From contig NC_035170.2 of the NCBI RefSeq assembly GCF_001659605.2, positions 4,836,001 through 4,900,000 of the forward strand: DNA of 64,000 nucleotides, given 5' to 3'. The number at the start of each line of letters is the position of its first letter. The first letter of the stretch is position 1. Made by a program: the position numbers and the translations under genes. Of this stretch, positions 13,027 through 24,595 are shown piece after piece. Under the pieces are notes generated by a model that saw only the letters and a list, made by a program, of their open reading frames with translations, was not told where the DNA came from and ran no database searches. The DNA is from Manihot esculenta. Its lineage: Eukaryota > Streptophyta > Magnoliopsida > Malpighiales > Euphorbiaceae.

Positions 13027-15104
13027 GACTCGGTCAAGAAGGAGTTGATCAAGCACTTTCTTACTTACCATCATAATTAATTTTTTTTAAAAAAATAATA
13101 AATATTTATCTCATTTTTATTTATATTATAAATATTATTATTAAATACATTAATTTTATAAGTATTAACTATTATAATTTATAAAATAATATCAACAAAA
13201 GCTTTCATATGAAAATTCTTAAAATTGTTAATTGTATATAGATCAATTAATAATGTTATTAATATTCTTTAAATTTATATGAAAGATAATTAATGAAAAC
13301 TAAACATTTTATTTAGATTTTGATTATACAAGAATTCTTTTTAATAATAAAATTATATATTTAATTAATTAAAATTATATTATTTTATAAAATAAAATTT
13401 ATATTGAAATAAAAAATATTTTAGCAAATTAAATTAAAGATCTAATTATAATTATCAAATTTAACTACATTCAATATTAAGTCATTCCACTTCATTTTTT
13501 ATTAATTATATTTTATTAGATAAAATAATTTAAATTTAAAATAAAAGTATTAATTTCAAATAAATATTTAAAATAATTTACTCAATAATTACATTAAATA
13601 ATATATATAGAGTAAAAAAAAAAAAAATTTAACACCTTTAATATTTATAAAGATTTTCATTTTTAAATTAAAAAAAATTATCATTTTTTTCTTTCGTTAT
13701 CTTTTTTATCTAAATGGGATGCTTATATAAAAAATAAATTTATATATTTTAAACTAAAAAATTACATGTATTTTTTTTAAATTACAGTTTATATAAATAT
13801 TACAAAAATATTTAGAAAATTAAATTAAATATAGATAAAAATAAAACCAATTTAATAGTAAAAAAAATCATAAAATTAAAGAGAAAATTACTTAACTTTT
13901 AAAAACTTTAAAAATTATAAAAAATTAAATTAAAAGTCAATATATATATATATATAAAATCAAACCTAGCATAAATCTAAATTACTTAATGATACACATA
14001 AATTGTTGGATACGAGAGCTGCACAAATAATAATTTTAGAAATTGAGAGACTAACAATGCAATTGAAATCTAAAAGGTTGAATATCTATTTGAAATTTGA
14101 AATTAATAAAAATCACTATTCTCCATCAACTTTGTTTAACTAATAGCAACTCAAATATGTATAATATGTAAGCCATAGTATCATAAATTTGTATTCTAAT
14201 TAAATTTTACTAATCACTGTCTTATAAAAACTTATTTGTATATAAATAAATGACAAAAAAATATATAAAAAAAATTATATTTTCAACCCTAATTTCCTAA
14301 AAATAAATAACCGATGAAAATATAATATTACAATCAACCTATGATGTATATATATATATATATACATATTTAAGACGATTTCAAAAAGTAAGCATTCTTT
14401 TTGATATGTAACAATACAATACTCTTTTCTTTTTGTTCCAACTAGTTTTGATAGTAAAAATTATTTTTTCTAAGTAAATATTATCTTCTATCCTTTAAAA
14501 TGATATTAGTGTAATATCTCATATCATTAAACAAATTGTCATGTATTTTAAAAATTAAATTTTAAATAATAAAGTTATCAACTGCTTAAATAATTAAATT
14601 AAATACTATTATAAATAATCTAAAGGCTTAAGCGTATTATGGAAAATCCTAATATTTTTTCTTCTCTTCTCACTTTTATATATAATATAAATATAAATTA
14701 TTAATTATTATATGTTATAATATAATTATAAATTATAGATTATAGATGATGTTTAATCAGAATAAATTTTAAAAAAATTAATAATATATAAATTAAGTTT
14801 CGATTTGATTACCTAGCCTGATTTAGTTCAGTTGCTAAAAGCATATATGACTCACCTGAACTCACTCCCTATTCCCTATTAAAAAAAATTTAAAAGTTGA
14901 TTAATATAATAGATAATTGTCAAAAAAAAAATCTTATCTTTTGAGTTTTGATGCAATTTCACTTTATATTATTTTTTTACCATTAAACTTTTTTTAAAAA
15001 ATTAACAATTTTATTATAAATGTTTAAATTTTTATTAATTATATTTTAAAATTTATTAATTATGATGACATAATAATAACATGTCGATAGTTTTCATTAA
15101 TTAT
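13027..15104. other. AT-rich intergenic DNA, no gene recognised
   Basis: Extreme A/T content with TA runs at about 13939-13957 and 14345-14365. Nothing coding or structured stands out. Confidence 0.6.
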
Positions 15105-15790
15105 GCTTCCCTTATTCTAATGATATGTTGGGTTTTGTGGCATAACAGAAATAATGTTGTTTGGAAAGCTCAGGGTCGAATTACGAGCGGTGTGTTCTTC
15201 ATGGCACTGAATTTTTTGCAGCAATGGAGGGGCCTGTTCTGATTCTACCAGCTGCACCAATGTTGTGTCGGCTTTGACTGTTTGGTCTCCTCCACCGCAG
15301 GGTTGGATTAAGGTTAATATTGACGCCTCTTTAAACTCGCAACGAAGTTCGCTAGGCTTCGGCTGTGTAGTCCGAGATGCTAATGGTAGATTTATAGCGG
15401 TTAAAGCAGACTGTTTTTGCAGTCAGATGTAGGTTAAGTATGCTGAGACAGTGGCTTTTCGAGAAGCATTGAGCTGGATTAAAGAGTGCGGATGGGATCG
15501 AGTTCTTTTCGAATCGGATGCTCAGGTTCTTATTGTGTCCATTAACAATGCTTCATTAGATGATTTATTACCTTTTGGTCTTTTGGTTCAAGATTGTAAA
15601 TTGCTTCTATCCAGTTATAAGGAAGCAAGATGTGCTTTTATTCACAGATCTGTGAATGATGTCGCTCATGTTCTAGCAACATCGGCTCATTCTGAGTCAG
15701 GTTAAGGAGTTTGGGTTCATGTCCCTTCTCCTCGTATAGTTTCTTTATCGTTTTGAGTTAATAATATTTCTTTTATTTAAAAAAAAAAAT
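15105..15790 (+). pseudogene. 5'-truncated L1-type LINE: RNase H-like 3' end with poly(A)
   Basis: The first frame gives MICWVLWHNRNNVVW, typical of the linker before the terminal domain of plant L1 ORF2. A frameshift leads into GWIKVNIDAS...GFGCVVRDANGRFIAVKA...AETVAFREALSWIKECGWDR, then FESDAQVLI, and RSVNDVAHVLA near the C-terminus, ending at a TAA at about 15703. These match the plant LINE RNase H-like domain (RVT_3 type) with its expected acidic positions (NIDAS, AE, ESDA, ND). One in-frame TAG at about 15430 and the frameshift disable it. A short 3' UTR with TTTCTTTATCG...TTCTTTTATTT runs into an A-run at 15779-15789. Upstream ORF1, endonuclease and reverse transcriptase are absent, the usual outcome of incomplete reverse transcription. 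Confidence 0.8.
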
Positions 15791-15846
15791 AATACGATAT
15801 ATATATAATAACTTTAAAAAATTAGAATTTAATTAATAAAAAAATA

Positions 15847-15951
15847 ATATAAAATAGAAGGTTTTTTGCAATTGTCTCTTAAATTAACACATGAAAGGAA
15901 AGTATATATATTTATATTTATAAAAAAAAATATAAAATAGAAGGTTTTTTG
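15847..15951. mobile_element. Tiny A-tailed insertion between 22-bp direct repeats
   Basis: ATATAAAATAGAAGGTTTTT begins at 15847 and again at 15930; the exact repeat is 22 bp (15847-15868 and 15930-15951). Between them are 61 bp starting CAATTGTCTCTTAAATTAAC and ending in an A-run. A direct repeat of this length around an A-tailed segment is the signature of LINE-mediated insertion. The insert is too short to classify. Confidence 0.55.
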
Positions 15952-16840
15952 TGTACGTTTATTTCTCTCTTGACAGATTTGGTTCTCTGAGTGCCTCTCT
16001 ATTTTAAAATCTATTGAGTGTTTTATTGTAGCTTGGCCTGTGTTGCTCCCTTGATTGCATGCAAGTGGAGGAGTCTTAGATATGATATTTACAAGGTTGT
16101 TTGTTTGGTTGATGAGAACAAAGGGATGGCTCATAGAATTTGACTCGAAAGGCGCGATTGAGTTGCCGAGAATGCTCTTCCTCCTCCTTCATCGATCCCT
16201 TTGATCTTTGAAGCCTCCCTTGACTCAATTTGTGACTCCATTTCTTCTTTATTTATTTTGAGAAGACTTTCTATGGTTGCATGTCGATCTATTGTGGTAG
16301 CGATCGTTGACCTAGTTTATATTTTAGCCCCTCTTCATAAGCTTTCGTGAGTGTTTTTATCGGGGCGGAGGGAAGGTACCGGCATGTCTTTTTCTTTTGA
16401 TAAACATGTGGGAGTTCTTTTCTTTTTTCTTTTTTTGAATTTGAAATGTTAAACACATTTCATTGAAACTAAGGGTACAGAGGCCCAATGTCCATAAAAA
16501 TTACAAAGAAAAGTCCACCTATGTTGCTGCTTCTCCTTCCATATTCGGCATCCATCGAAGCATTAAAGAAGCCAATAGAAACACCTAAATTTTACCTCTA
16601 CCAAGACATATTAGGCTTAGATCATTGGTTCCAAAAAAAAAACATACGCAACAACGTCCTTCCCAAATAGAATAGTAAGAAAGGCCTTGGATCTATTAAT
16701 TGCTAGAGTAGATCTACAATAGTAGCAACAAAGGTGGAGATCGTCATACTCTTCGGCCATCTTTTTTGTGCCTTTTAGGCTTGAATTCTGTACAAATATC
16801 ACCGGTGTTTCAGCGAATTATTTCACCATTTCACTAGATC
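15952..16840. other. Unclassified sequence, possibly a minus-strand LINE 3' end
   Basis: Moderately GC-containing sequence with no convincing ORF. On the minus strand about 16480-16420 reads GGCCTCTGTACCCTTAGTTTCAATGAAATG and runs into an A-rich stretch, similar in style to plant LINE 3' UTR ends. A 61-codon minus ORF (16617-16802) is not recognisable. Confidence 0.3.
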
Positions 16841-19654
16841 AATACTTTTGGTAGAACAAGACTATAACACATGAGAAGAATAAAAATAAAAAAAAGAAAG
16901 AATAACAACTAAAAGAAAAACCCTCTTAAATAAAGTTTGGCGAAACCCATGATCAAGCAAAGGAAAAGAAGTCCTTACTTAAAGGATAGAGGAAGGCCGA
17001 CCAGCAATAGATAGAAGGCCTGAAAGCCCAAAGACTAGAAGCTCTTTGATAGAAAATTCTCTCTGTAACCAATAGAAAGAGAAAATTCATGCCCCTCAAA
17101 ATGTACGTATTTATACATATATATGTATGTATGTACATTGATATGCATGTATGTGAATATATACCTCAAATCATTATTAGGTAAGAAAGAAAAAATATTA
17201 GCTAATAACATGTAAATGTACTTTGGACAAATTTTGCCATTCATCACATGAATTTTAGATAAAATAGGATAGAAAATGCTGTCTGAGACACAACAGGGTA
17301 CAGCTTGTAACAACATAACACGTTAAGGAAGTTGTGGTGCATCCATCAAGCCAGTAAACATCATCTTCTTTTTTCACCAGTTATCCCTGATCATTCCAGG
17401 GAGAATGTTCTTTGTAGATTAGTAACTAAGAGCTCATGGGCTGGTTAAATTTCCTTTCAAGAAAGAAAATAATAAACAAAGAGACATGAATTAGCATTGT
17501 GTTCAAAATCCCAGAATTGATTTCAGGAGATCTCCATTGGTGGTCCCTTAATTAGCCTGACCAATGTGTCCTTTTGACCTGCTTTTAACGTATAATATTA
17601 TTCCCTAGTGACCAATCAATAAAGAGAGAGGAGGGTGGGGTCCATCCTTTTGTATGAGATTCCCTAGTAGCTATAATCATAATCCTGCTGCTGCACATAC
17701 TTTTACTTTCCCCAGAATCCATTCCCTTTTCTTTCTTTCTTTCTTTCTTTCTTCAATCCCTGGCTAGACGTGTGTTTGTGTGCCTGTCCATTGAGAAAGC
17801 AAGAATTAAGGAAGGAAAATAAAACAAAACAATGTATGATCATGCCTATACAGTCTGCTTGATCTTGCTCTTTACTATCTCTCTCTTTTTCTTTTTTCGG
17901 TTTTCACCGTAAATATTCTTAATTTATTAAACTGAAATTAAAAATTAAATTTTTTTTAAAATTTGAAGTATATATATATTAATATAATTAAAAAATGAAG
18001 TGGGATTAGAGAAAGAAAAGAAGATGATGGGTTATTTTTGGTTGTCTAGTCTAAGTCATATGCATTGATCTTTCCAACAAAAGAAATTTTAAAAAAGAAT
18101 TAAAAAGCAAAGTGTGTGCATTATTATGTCTGAGGCATGCAGGGGTGAGCTCACTACTCCACTCTCAATGTAAAAAGAAGAAGACAATGTCATATGGTTA
18201 GGAACAGCTCCTTGATGAGATAAATCATAAAATCCCTGCTGCCCTTTTGCTTTTTTTCACTATTCATCTTCAATTCCATTTGCTTTTGATTGTATTAAAA
18301 AGCAAAAGCAAAAGCAAAAGGGCCCTAGAGCAAGTGAGGGTTGTCATTTGTGTGTTTCTTCATAAATACCATTGCTTCAACTCTTAACTGGCCTGATAAA
18401 GCTGAAACAAACATTCACAAAATGGTTAGCAAACAGCTTGTTCCTAGATTGAATGTACTTCTGTACTAAAAGAAAAAAGTAAAATTAAAAGAGAGGAAAA
18501 TAAAGAAAAAAAAAACCATCATTTTATCAGCTTTATTTTCTGTACATCACCCACTACATAACAATTAAAAATGTGGTTTTGTGATTAACCTATTTATTGC
18601 TAAAACAAGAAACAACTTCTTCACAACTGGACCTCGGATGCTTATAGCTAATTCCAAATAGCTAGTGATCTTTAACATTGATTTACTTTTAAGTAATTTT
18701 TGCTAATACAAGATACCCTTTTCTTTTAACTCTTCTGAACAACGATCAGCACACACATGTTGCCGTTTTACATGTATTTTATCCAGGTTTTTCACTGAAC
18801 ATGTTGCTTCTAGCTAAGTCGGTTCCAATGAGGAAATCTGATAGTTGGGTTTTAGTCGTTAAACTTTTTCTGGATTATATATTAATAAAAATTTGCTTAT
18901 AAAAAACAATTGGCATACACAAGGAAAAAAAAGGGTAAAAACCAAACATACTAGCCACAGAAAAATGAGAGAAAGAAACCTAGGTACAGAGAATAAAGAT
19001 ATAAATAAGTTTAAAAATCAACTCAACTTGCATCCAAAATCCAAATTGAACTTTGCAAATAAGACAAAATAATTATTTGATCATGGAGACGTGGAAGCTA
19101 TGCAGACTCAGATAGCTTATATGAAGTTACCCTGTGAATTGTAAACCACTGGACATGCAGCTATTGTTCCTTTTTCTTTTGATCTATAGCTTGTTAGGAC
19201 TAGGGTAGCTACATAGCTGCAGCTCTCATACCTTAACCACAGGTCATATGAAATGTCCATGAGACAAGCTTGTTAGAAGATGGACAAACATCATAAGCAA
19301 TTCTTATTGGATGTCAGATGTTATTATAATTCATTTATAATAATTTCAGCTGAATCTCATCAGATCGCTGGTTAGAAGTGTAGCAAATTTAAATCAGTCT
19401 CATTCATAAATTATATATAAAAAAAATGGAGATCAATCAGGTATGGAAAATATACCCAGAAAAGCAAAATATCATGAAAAACCCTAAAACCAAGAGATTG
19501 ATTGTTCATAGAGAAGAAAGAGATGAGGTACCTTTCAGATGGTTTAGAGACCAGAGATGAGAGGATTTTATCTTTGGCTTCAATAATATTCCCATATTCC
19601 TTGCAAGAAAGCAACAAAGAAAAAAAAGCAAAAATCCTGCAAATACACCATGGA
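16841..19654. other. Unique-looking non-coding region downstream of MIR160
   Basis: Less AT-rich than the flanking intergenic DNA and without transposon signatures. Contains a (CTTT)n run at about 17730-17753, a TATG-rich stretch at 17100-17165 and an AGCAAAAGCAAAAGC run at about 18300. No protein-coding gene recognised. The 3' part of the pri-miR160 transcript probably extends into the high-coordinate end. Confidence 0.5.
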
Positions 19655-19671
19655 TATGATACATATGAAAA

Positions 19672-19692
19672 TATGCATGGCTCCTCATACGC
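19672..19692 (-). ncRNA. miR160*: miR160* (3' arm, 21 nt)
   Basis: Begins GCGTATGAGGAGCCATGC. Pairs with the mature strand leaving 2-nt 3' overhangs. This star form is common among MIR160 a/b-type precursors. Confidence 0.92.
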
Positions 19693-19732
19693 CATCCACG
19701 GAGGCCATCGATTCTCCGGTGGGCTCTGCAAA

Positions 19733-19753
19733 TGGCATACAGGGAGCCAGGCA
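19733..19753 (-). ncRNA. miR160: Mature miR160 (5' arm, 21 nt)
   Basis: The first 20 nt read TGCCTGGCTCCCTGTATGCC and the last base is A, identical to the conserved land-plant miR160 as I know it. It starts with U, the preference of AGO1. Confidence 0.97.
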
Positions 19754-19972
19754 TATACAATATATATATATATATATATACATGCTGATGTTAAAGCATG
19801 CATATGCAAACATAAACATATATACTTTTTGATGATGCTTATGTATGAGAGAGTATGAGCATGAAGTACTTGAAGTAGATGGTTTTCAAGCACGCTTCCA
19901 TCAGAAGCTAAATAAGCAGAAGAGAGAGAGGGAAGGAAGTATTGAAGGGAATGAGAAAGGAGGAGAGAGTGG

Positions 19973-19981
19973 TATTTATGG
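19973..19981 (-). promoter_or_regulatory. Candidate TATA box for pri-miR160
   Basis: The minus strand reads CCATAAATACCACTCTCTCC, a TATA-like box followed within 30-60 nt by a CT-rich tract, a common plant start-site environment, about 220 nt before the mature miRNA. An alternative (TCTATATTTAG) lies at about 20210. Neither is proven. Confidence 0.35.
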
Positions 19982-20061
19982 AGAAGAAGATGAGTGGAAA
20001 ATAGGAATTGAGGGTCATAATCAAAATAGCTATAGGGGTGTTTGAAAAGGAAAAGCCCCAC

Positions 20062-21124
20062 AGAAAAAAACTATTTGAATTGGCATAAAACAAGCAAAGT
20101 AGTGGCTAAACTTGAGGAAAGGGTGGCTAATATTGGTGGGGTTTATATGTGATATTTTGAGAGGGAAAAAGAAGGAAAGTGTGGGGTTGTAGTTGTACCC
20201 CAGCTTGCAACTAAATATAGACACCATGATATGAAAGAGAGAATAAAAATGGGTTTGGTTCATTTAACCTGCCATGTTCTGGTGATTAAAGGTATTATAA
20301 CTTCTTTGGTAGATTCAAATCCTAAGTCTCAACCCATCAATCCCCCAAAAATTATACAGTGAAACAATCCTATTATATAGGATTCTTATTTATGGTATAA
20401 CAAATAAATAGGACTGAAATATTTATATAAAAATAATTACATAATTTGTGTATTTTTAGAGTTTACTTGTTCATTTATATATTATCTATTTATTTTATTT
20501 TCTACGTTAACCCTTATGGTGGTTTGAAATCTCCTTTTCTGGGTCGTAAAGGAAAGGTTGCTTTTATTCTCTGAAGCTGATTTTGTCTGGGAGTGTTTGG
20601 AAACACATGGATTCTCTCTATCTCCCCCTTTCTTTTCCTCTTTATTTAAATAAAGTTAATAAAAAAGAATAAATATAACATAAATTATTTATCATATCAT
20701 ATGCATCTTTTTCTTTTTCTCTCCATTACTTTTTTTTTCCTTTGCTTTCTTTTTCTTTCCTCTTTTACTCTCTTAATTTAATACATTTAGTTAATAATAA
20801 CACTATACTATCTTGCTCATCAACTGAGATTCTCTCTGCCAATCAGTCCTCTTCTGTTTAGATTTTTCCCAAATATAAATTAATCCATTCTTCTCTGTTA
20901 AGCTACCTAATCACCTTCACTGTAATCAAGTAAATATATTATAAAAATTTATAAAAATCTTTCAATTTTTTAAAATATATTTAAAAAATTTATAATCTTA
21001 AAAATTCTATTAATTAATATATCTATTAATTTTAGCTATAAGTGTTATAAAAAAAAATTAAAATATCTTTAATATATAAAAGAATTTATTAATAAATATT
21101 TATTAAATGATTATTTTTAATTAA
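20062..21124. other. Probable MIR160 upstream region, then AT-rich DNA
   Basis: To about 20,620 the sequence is of mixed composition and would hold the MIR160 promoter. Beyond that it is CT tracts and A/T-rich DNA. No ORF of interest. Confidence 0.4.
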
Positions 21125-21440
21125 TATCGTTTAGTTAAGACGATATAAGAAAAAAAATAAGTTAAAAAATGTAAAATTTTAAAAATTAAAAAAAAATTAA
21201 AAAAGAGATTATTTATAATAAAAAAATTTATAATATGTAAAATTATAACAATAGTTAAAAAATAATTAAAATATAAAATTGACTTATAAATGATAGAATT
21301 TTCATATCGAATTTTGTGATAAATCTGTAATTTTCGTTACACTTTTAAAAGTTGTACGTCTCAAAATTTTTATTTTTAAATTATTATGAGTTTCCATCAA
21401 ACGTGGACGGTAAAAATTAGATACGGTACTCCATGTCACT
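21125..21440. repeat. Dispersed repeat, copy 1
   Basis: Direct relative of 22640-22965. Shared landmarks in order: TTAAxACGATATAA, TATTTATAAT, TAATATGTAAAATTATAA, AATAATTAAAATA, AAATTGACT, a GATAAATCTG or GACAAATCTG motif, and ACAGTAAAAATTAGAT near the end (GACGGTAAAAATTAGAT in this copy). No coding potential. Confidence 0.6.
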
Positions 21441-22639
21441 ACTTTTATAAATAGTAAATTTTTCAGTATATTGTAAAATTCATTCACTCCCACACATACC
21501 CAATTAACTAAATCTTAGATATATTTAAGGAATGTGAAACCCTAAACTCTCTGTGTCTATTTTTGTTTTTTTTCTTCTGGTTGGATCTGGTAATTCTGAT
21601 ATTATATGTAAAAATATGTCTATCTTATTGTTTTTTTTATTACCAGCCAGCTAAAACTAACCAAAAAAAATTCCAATGATACAATAAATATATAACCTTA
21701 TGTGATTGTTCTATGAATAGTCAGTGTCCATGTAAGAATCTTTTGCTGTCAACATAAGGCCACCAATAGAATTTTAGGGTTGACATTAAAAACAACAAGA
21801 TGTCAGGCTTCAACTTGTATGTCTCTCAAACCTTTCATCTATGAATATATAATTTTTTTTTAAAGAAAGAAAAAAAGTGTATATTTTAAATTATATGATC
21901 CGACAATATTCTTTGTTTATAGCACATGAATTATGTAACTACTGACAAAAACTGTTCCTTTTATAGCATATAACGATAGCTTTGCATGTGAAAATGTAAT
22001 TATTTGACCACTTTGTTGCCTTTAACTCAGAGCTTGTCCAATACTATTGGCAATAAAGAGAGTTCTTTTATTTATGACATTGAATTCATTGCATCATTGC
22101 ATATGTTTCAATTCTCAGAACCCTAATTAGTTTTTTAAATTTACATCTCTAATTTTGTTTTTCACTTTATATATTGAGCAAGTGAATGAATCTGTCCTTG
22201 AAATGTAGAAAAAAATTGCACTTTTATATGATGAAAAACTGTCCTAGGAAGATGCTGATCATGATGAGGTAGATTAACCTTGCCATTTCAAATTCTATGG
22301 CTTGTAATGCTTTGAAAATGCTAAGCAAGTTGTTCTTTAGAAAGCCAAATCAAATATTGGACAAAGAAAGATTTGATTTTGCTTCGTAGAAACAAAATAC
22401 TGTTACATTAAAAGAGCCATGAGTGTGAAATTGTTGTCTTAAAATTAATAAAAAATAATTTTATAAAGTTTAAAATTATTGTGAAAAAATTCAATTACTT
22501 ATTAAATAATATATTTTAACAAATGCTTTATTCTATATTTAATATCATTATAATTTTAACAGTGATTTTATTTATTGCGAAAAAAATAAATAAACTTAAT
22601 AAAAGACTTATTAGATTTCGTCAGAAGTTTTAACCAATG
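21441..22639. other. Non-coding sequence between the two dispersed repeats
   Basis: Mixed-composition sequence at 21,480-22,440, then AT-rich. No ORF, hairpin or transposon signature recognised. Confidence 0.4.
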
Positions 22640-22965
22640 TCATTTGGTTAAAACGATATAAAGGAACAACAGGCTATAAACCGAAAAATATTATTGAAAT
22701 TTTTTAAAAATTGAAAAGTGAGTTTCAAATAGTTAGGTAAAGACTATTTATAATTAAAAAAACCCTAATATGTAAAATTATAAAAATATCAAAAAAAATA
22801 ATTAAAATACAAAATTGACTCCTAAAAAATGAAAATTTCGCCTCGAACTTTATGACAAATCTGCAGCTCTTGTCATATTTTTAAAAGTCGTGCATTTCAA
22901 AATTTTCTTTTCGAAAAGCTACCGTGAATCTCTATCAGATGTCAACAGTAAAAATTAGATCTAAT
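22640..22965. repeat. Dispersed repeat, copy 2
   Basis: Direct-orientation homologue of 21125-21440, about 1.5 kb away. The order of conserved blocks is the same, with scattered substitutions and indels. The pair could be two insertions of one family or the ends of a single worn element; no clean termini are visible. Confidence 0.6.
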
Positions 22966-24189
22966 TTAAGTTTGCCGTAAAATTCAAAGAAGTTGTTTTG
23001 TATTAAAACTAATACTCTATATTATGATAATAGAGGTCGATATAGTAATTCTCGAACTATTATTCTTGACTTATATGATTATGATTTAAATATATATAAA
23101 AATAATTTAAGTATATATGAAAGTAATTTACAGTTCGCGAGTTATTGCTTTATAAATATTATATGATTGTAAACCGACTATAGTTTCCTGAGTACCAAAA
23201 AGAGATTTTACTTGCAATGAAACATAAGTTAAAACACATAGTACTAACACTGCCGACCAAGAACTGAGAATGAAATAGGAAGCTGATGTGCACTTAACAA
23301 AAGTATTGATATCCCTAGCCATCATAACCCTACCTCCATATGTAGGTCTATTTTCAGTATAGCAGACAAAATTCCTCAAGTCAATTTTAAAGGGCAAGAA
23401 ACAAAACCTCTATAATTGCTTTTTTGACTTATCCTTTTTTCTTTTTTGACACATTCTTCTCAATAAATTTGCATGCATACATCCCTTTAGATGTGAAAAT
23501 TTCCAATTTTTAAGACATTTTTTCATTATTTTTATTACATATCTAGTTTGTCTTGAGGTAGACACTTGAACCCTTTTGTTAAAAACAAAAGAAAAGTAAA
23601 GGAAACGTGTAAGAAGTTTGATTTATGTATTATAATTAGGTTTAGTGAGGAGCTTTCAACTTTTCTTGAATACTCTATGTGGTAGCTTAGCTAGTTGGAA
23701 AGTTATCTCTTGGGAGTTCTATAGCTAGCTAGTGATGATTTTAGCTTAAAGTTAGGCTAATTAGGATCTTTCTCAAAGTTAACTTTTCTTTGAAGTTTTT
23801 GTCTTGTGGATGAGCTAGGTGGTTTAGTTGATAATGATAGTTATTCCAAATCCATGGATTTTTTTATGGGATTAGTTAGTGAAATAAATCAATTCTATTA
23901 AGGTAGAGCAAGAAAAAAAAATTTAATACATTTTTTTATGAAAGCTCGGTTTTTAATTTATTTTATAAAAAATTAAAATAAATTAAAAATTAAATTAATT
24001 TAAAAAATTGAATATTGCAGTTGCACAATTGAAAGTTAACCAACTCCATATAATGAGTGGTGGGCAGTTCAGGATTTAATTTTTTTTTCTCTCTAAAAAG
24101 AAATAGAACGAGAACTATTTTTTTATGATAATTGATTGAGAGTTTTTTTTATAAAAATCTATCGAGAATCAAAAAATTTTTTTAAAACA
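22966..24189. other. Non-coding DNA with one unidentified 89-codon ORF
   Basis: The minus-strand ORF at 23128-23397 includes RPTYGGRVMMARDINTFVKC and a hydrophobic stretch (FILSSWSAVLVLCVLTYVSL). I know no family for it and it lacks supporting context. The remainder is AT-rich to mixed sequence. Confidence 0.3.
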
Positions 24190-24595
24190 AAAATGAATTT
24201 TTTTTAATTTATATTTAAGCTACCTCATGTCTGAATATCGAGTTTTCTACTATATATGTTGGGTGACTTTCATTATTCGTGAGAAATTAAAAATATCTAT
24301 ATTGATACTTAGGTGCATTCTTGGATTTTCTACAAGGTAGATTTATCTTCTCGTAGAAATGTAAGGTAATTATATCTTTTTATATTGAGAGTTTTTTTGA
24401 AGTAAAAATTAATTTTTCATTAATTTATTTTTGATCATTTACTGTGTGAATATAGAGTTTTTTTCTATATGTGTTGGACGACCTCCAATATCCGTGAAAA
24501 ATGAAAAGTGTCAATTGTTAATATTTAGGTGCGTTTTTGAATTCTCATTAAGGTAGATTTATCTTCTTGTGCAAATATAAGGTAATTCGTAGACC
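24190..24595. repeat. Diverged tandem duplication, period about 214 bp
   Basis: Landmarks repeat at a constant offset: GAATATCGAGTTTT at about 24233 and GAATATAGAGTTTT at about 24447; GGTAGATTTATCTTCT at about 24336 and 24550; ATATGTTGGGTGAC against ATGTGTTGGACGAC. Two copies only. Confidence 0.65.

Larger units (their letters stand above)
19655..19770 (-). ncRNA. MIR160: MIR160 precursor hairpin
   Basis: The minus strand contains the conserved miR160 (begins TGCCTGGCTCCCTGTATG, 19733-19753) and, across a 40-nt loop, the matching star sequence (begins GCGTATGAGGAGCCATGC, 19672-19692). Aligned as a Dicer duplex, the two 21-mers pair with 2-nt 3' overhangs at both ends, two mismatches and a few G-U pairs, the textbook plant miRNA arrangement with mature miRNA on the 5' arm. 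miR160 directs cleavage of mRNAs of the repressor auxin response factors ARF10, ARF16 and ARF17, and so affects root cap, leaf and reproductive development. Precursor ends are approximate. A (TA)n microsatellite abuts the 5' side of the stem (about 19760-19782). ORFs overlapping this locus on either strand have no protein similarity and should not be annotated. Confidence 0.96.

Noticed and set aside
13939..14365. TA runs as possible origin or promoter sites
   Set aside because: Simple microsatellites in A/T-rich intergenic DNA without nearby transcripts.
19411..20061. 216-codon minus-strand ORF and overlapping plus-strand ORFs around MIR160
   Set aside because: Low-complexity, His/Tyr/Ile-rich translations across a microsatellite and the miRNA hairpin; no domain; the RNA gene explains the conservation.
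20301..20340. tRNA T-arm-like GATTCAAATCC
   Set aside because: No acceptor stem, D-arm or anticodon arm can be assembled around it.
23128..23397. 89-codon minus-strand ORF with a hydrophobic segment
   Set aside because: Not recognisable and without promoter or exon context; listed only within the gap description.
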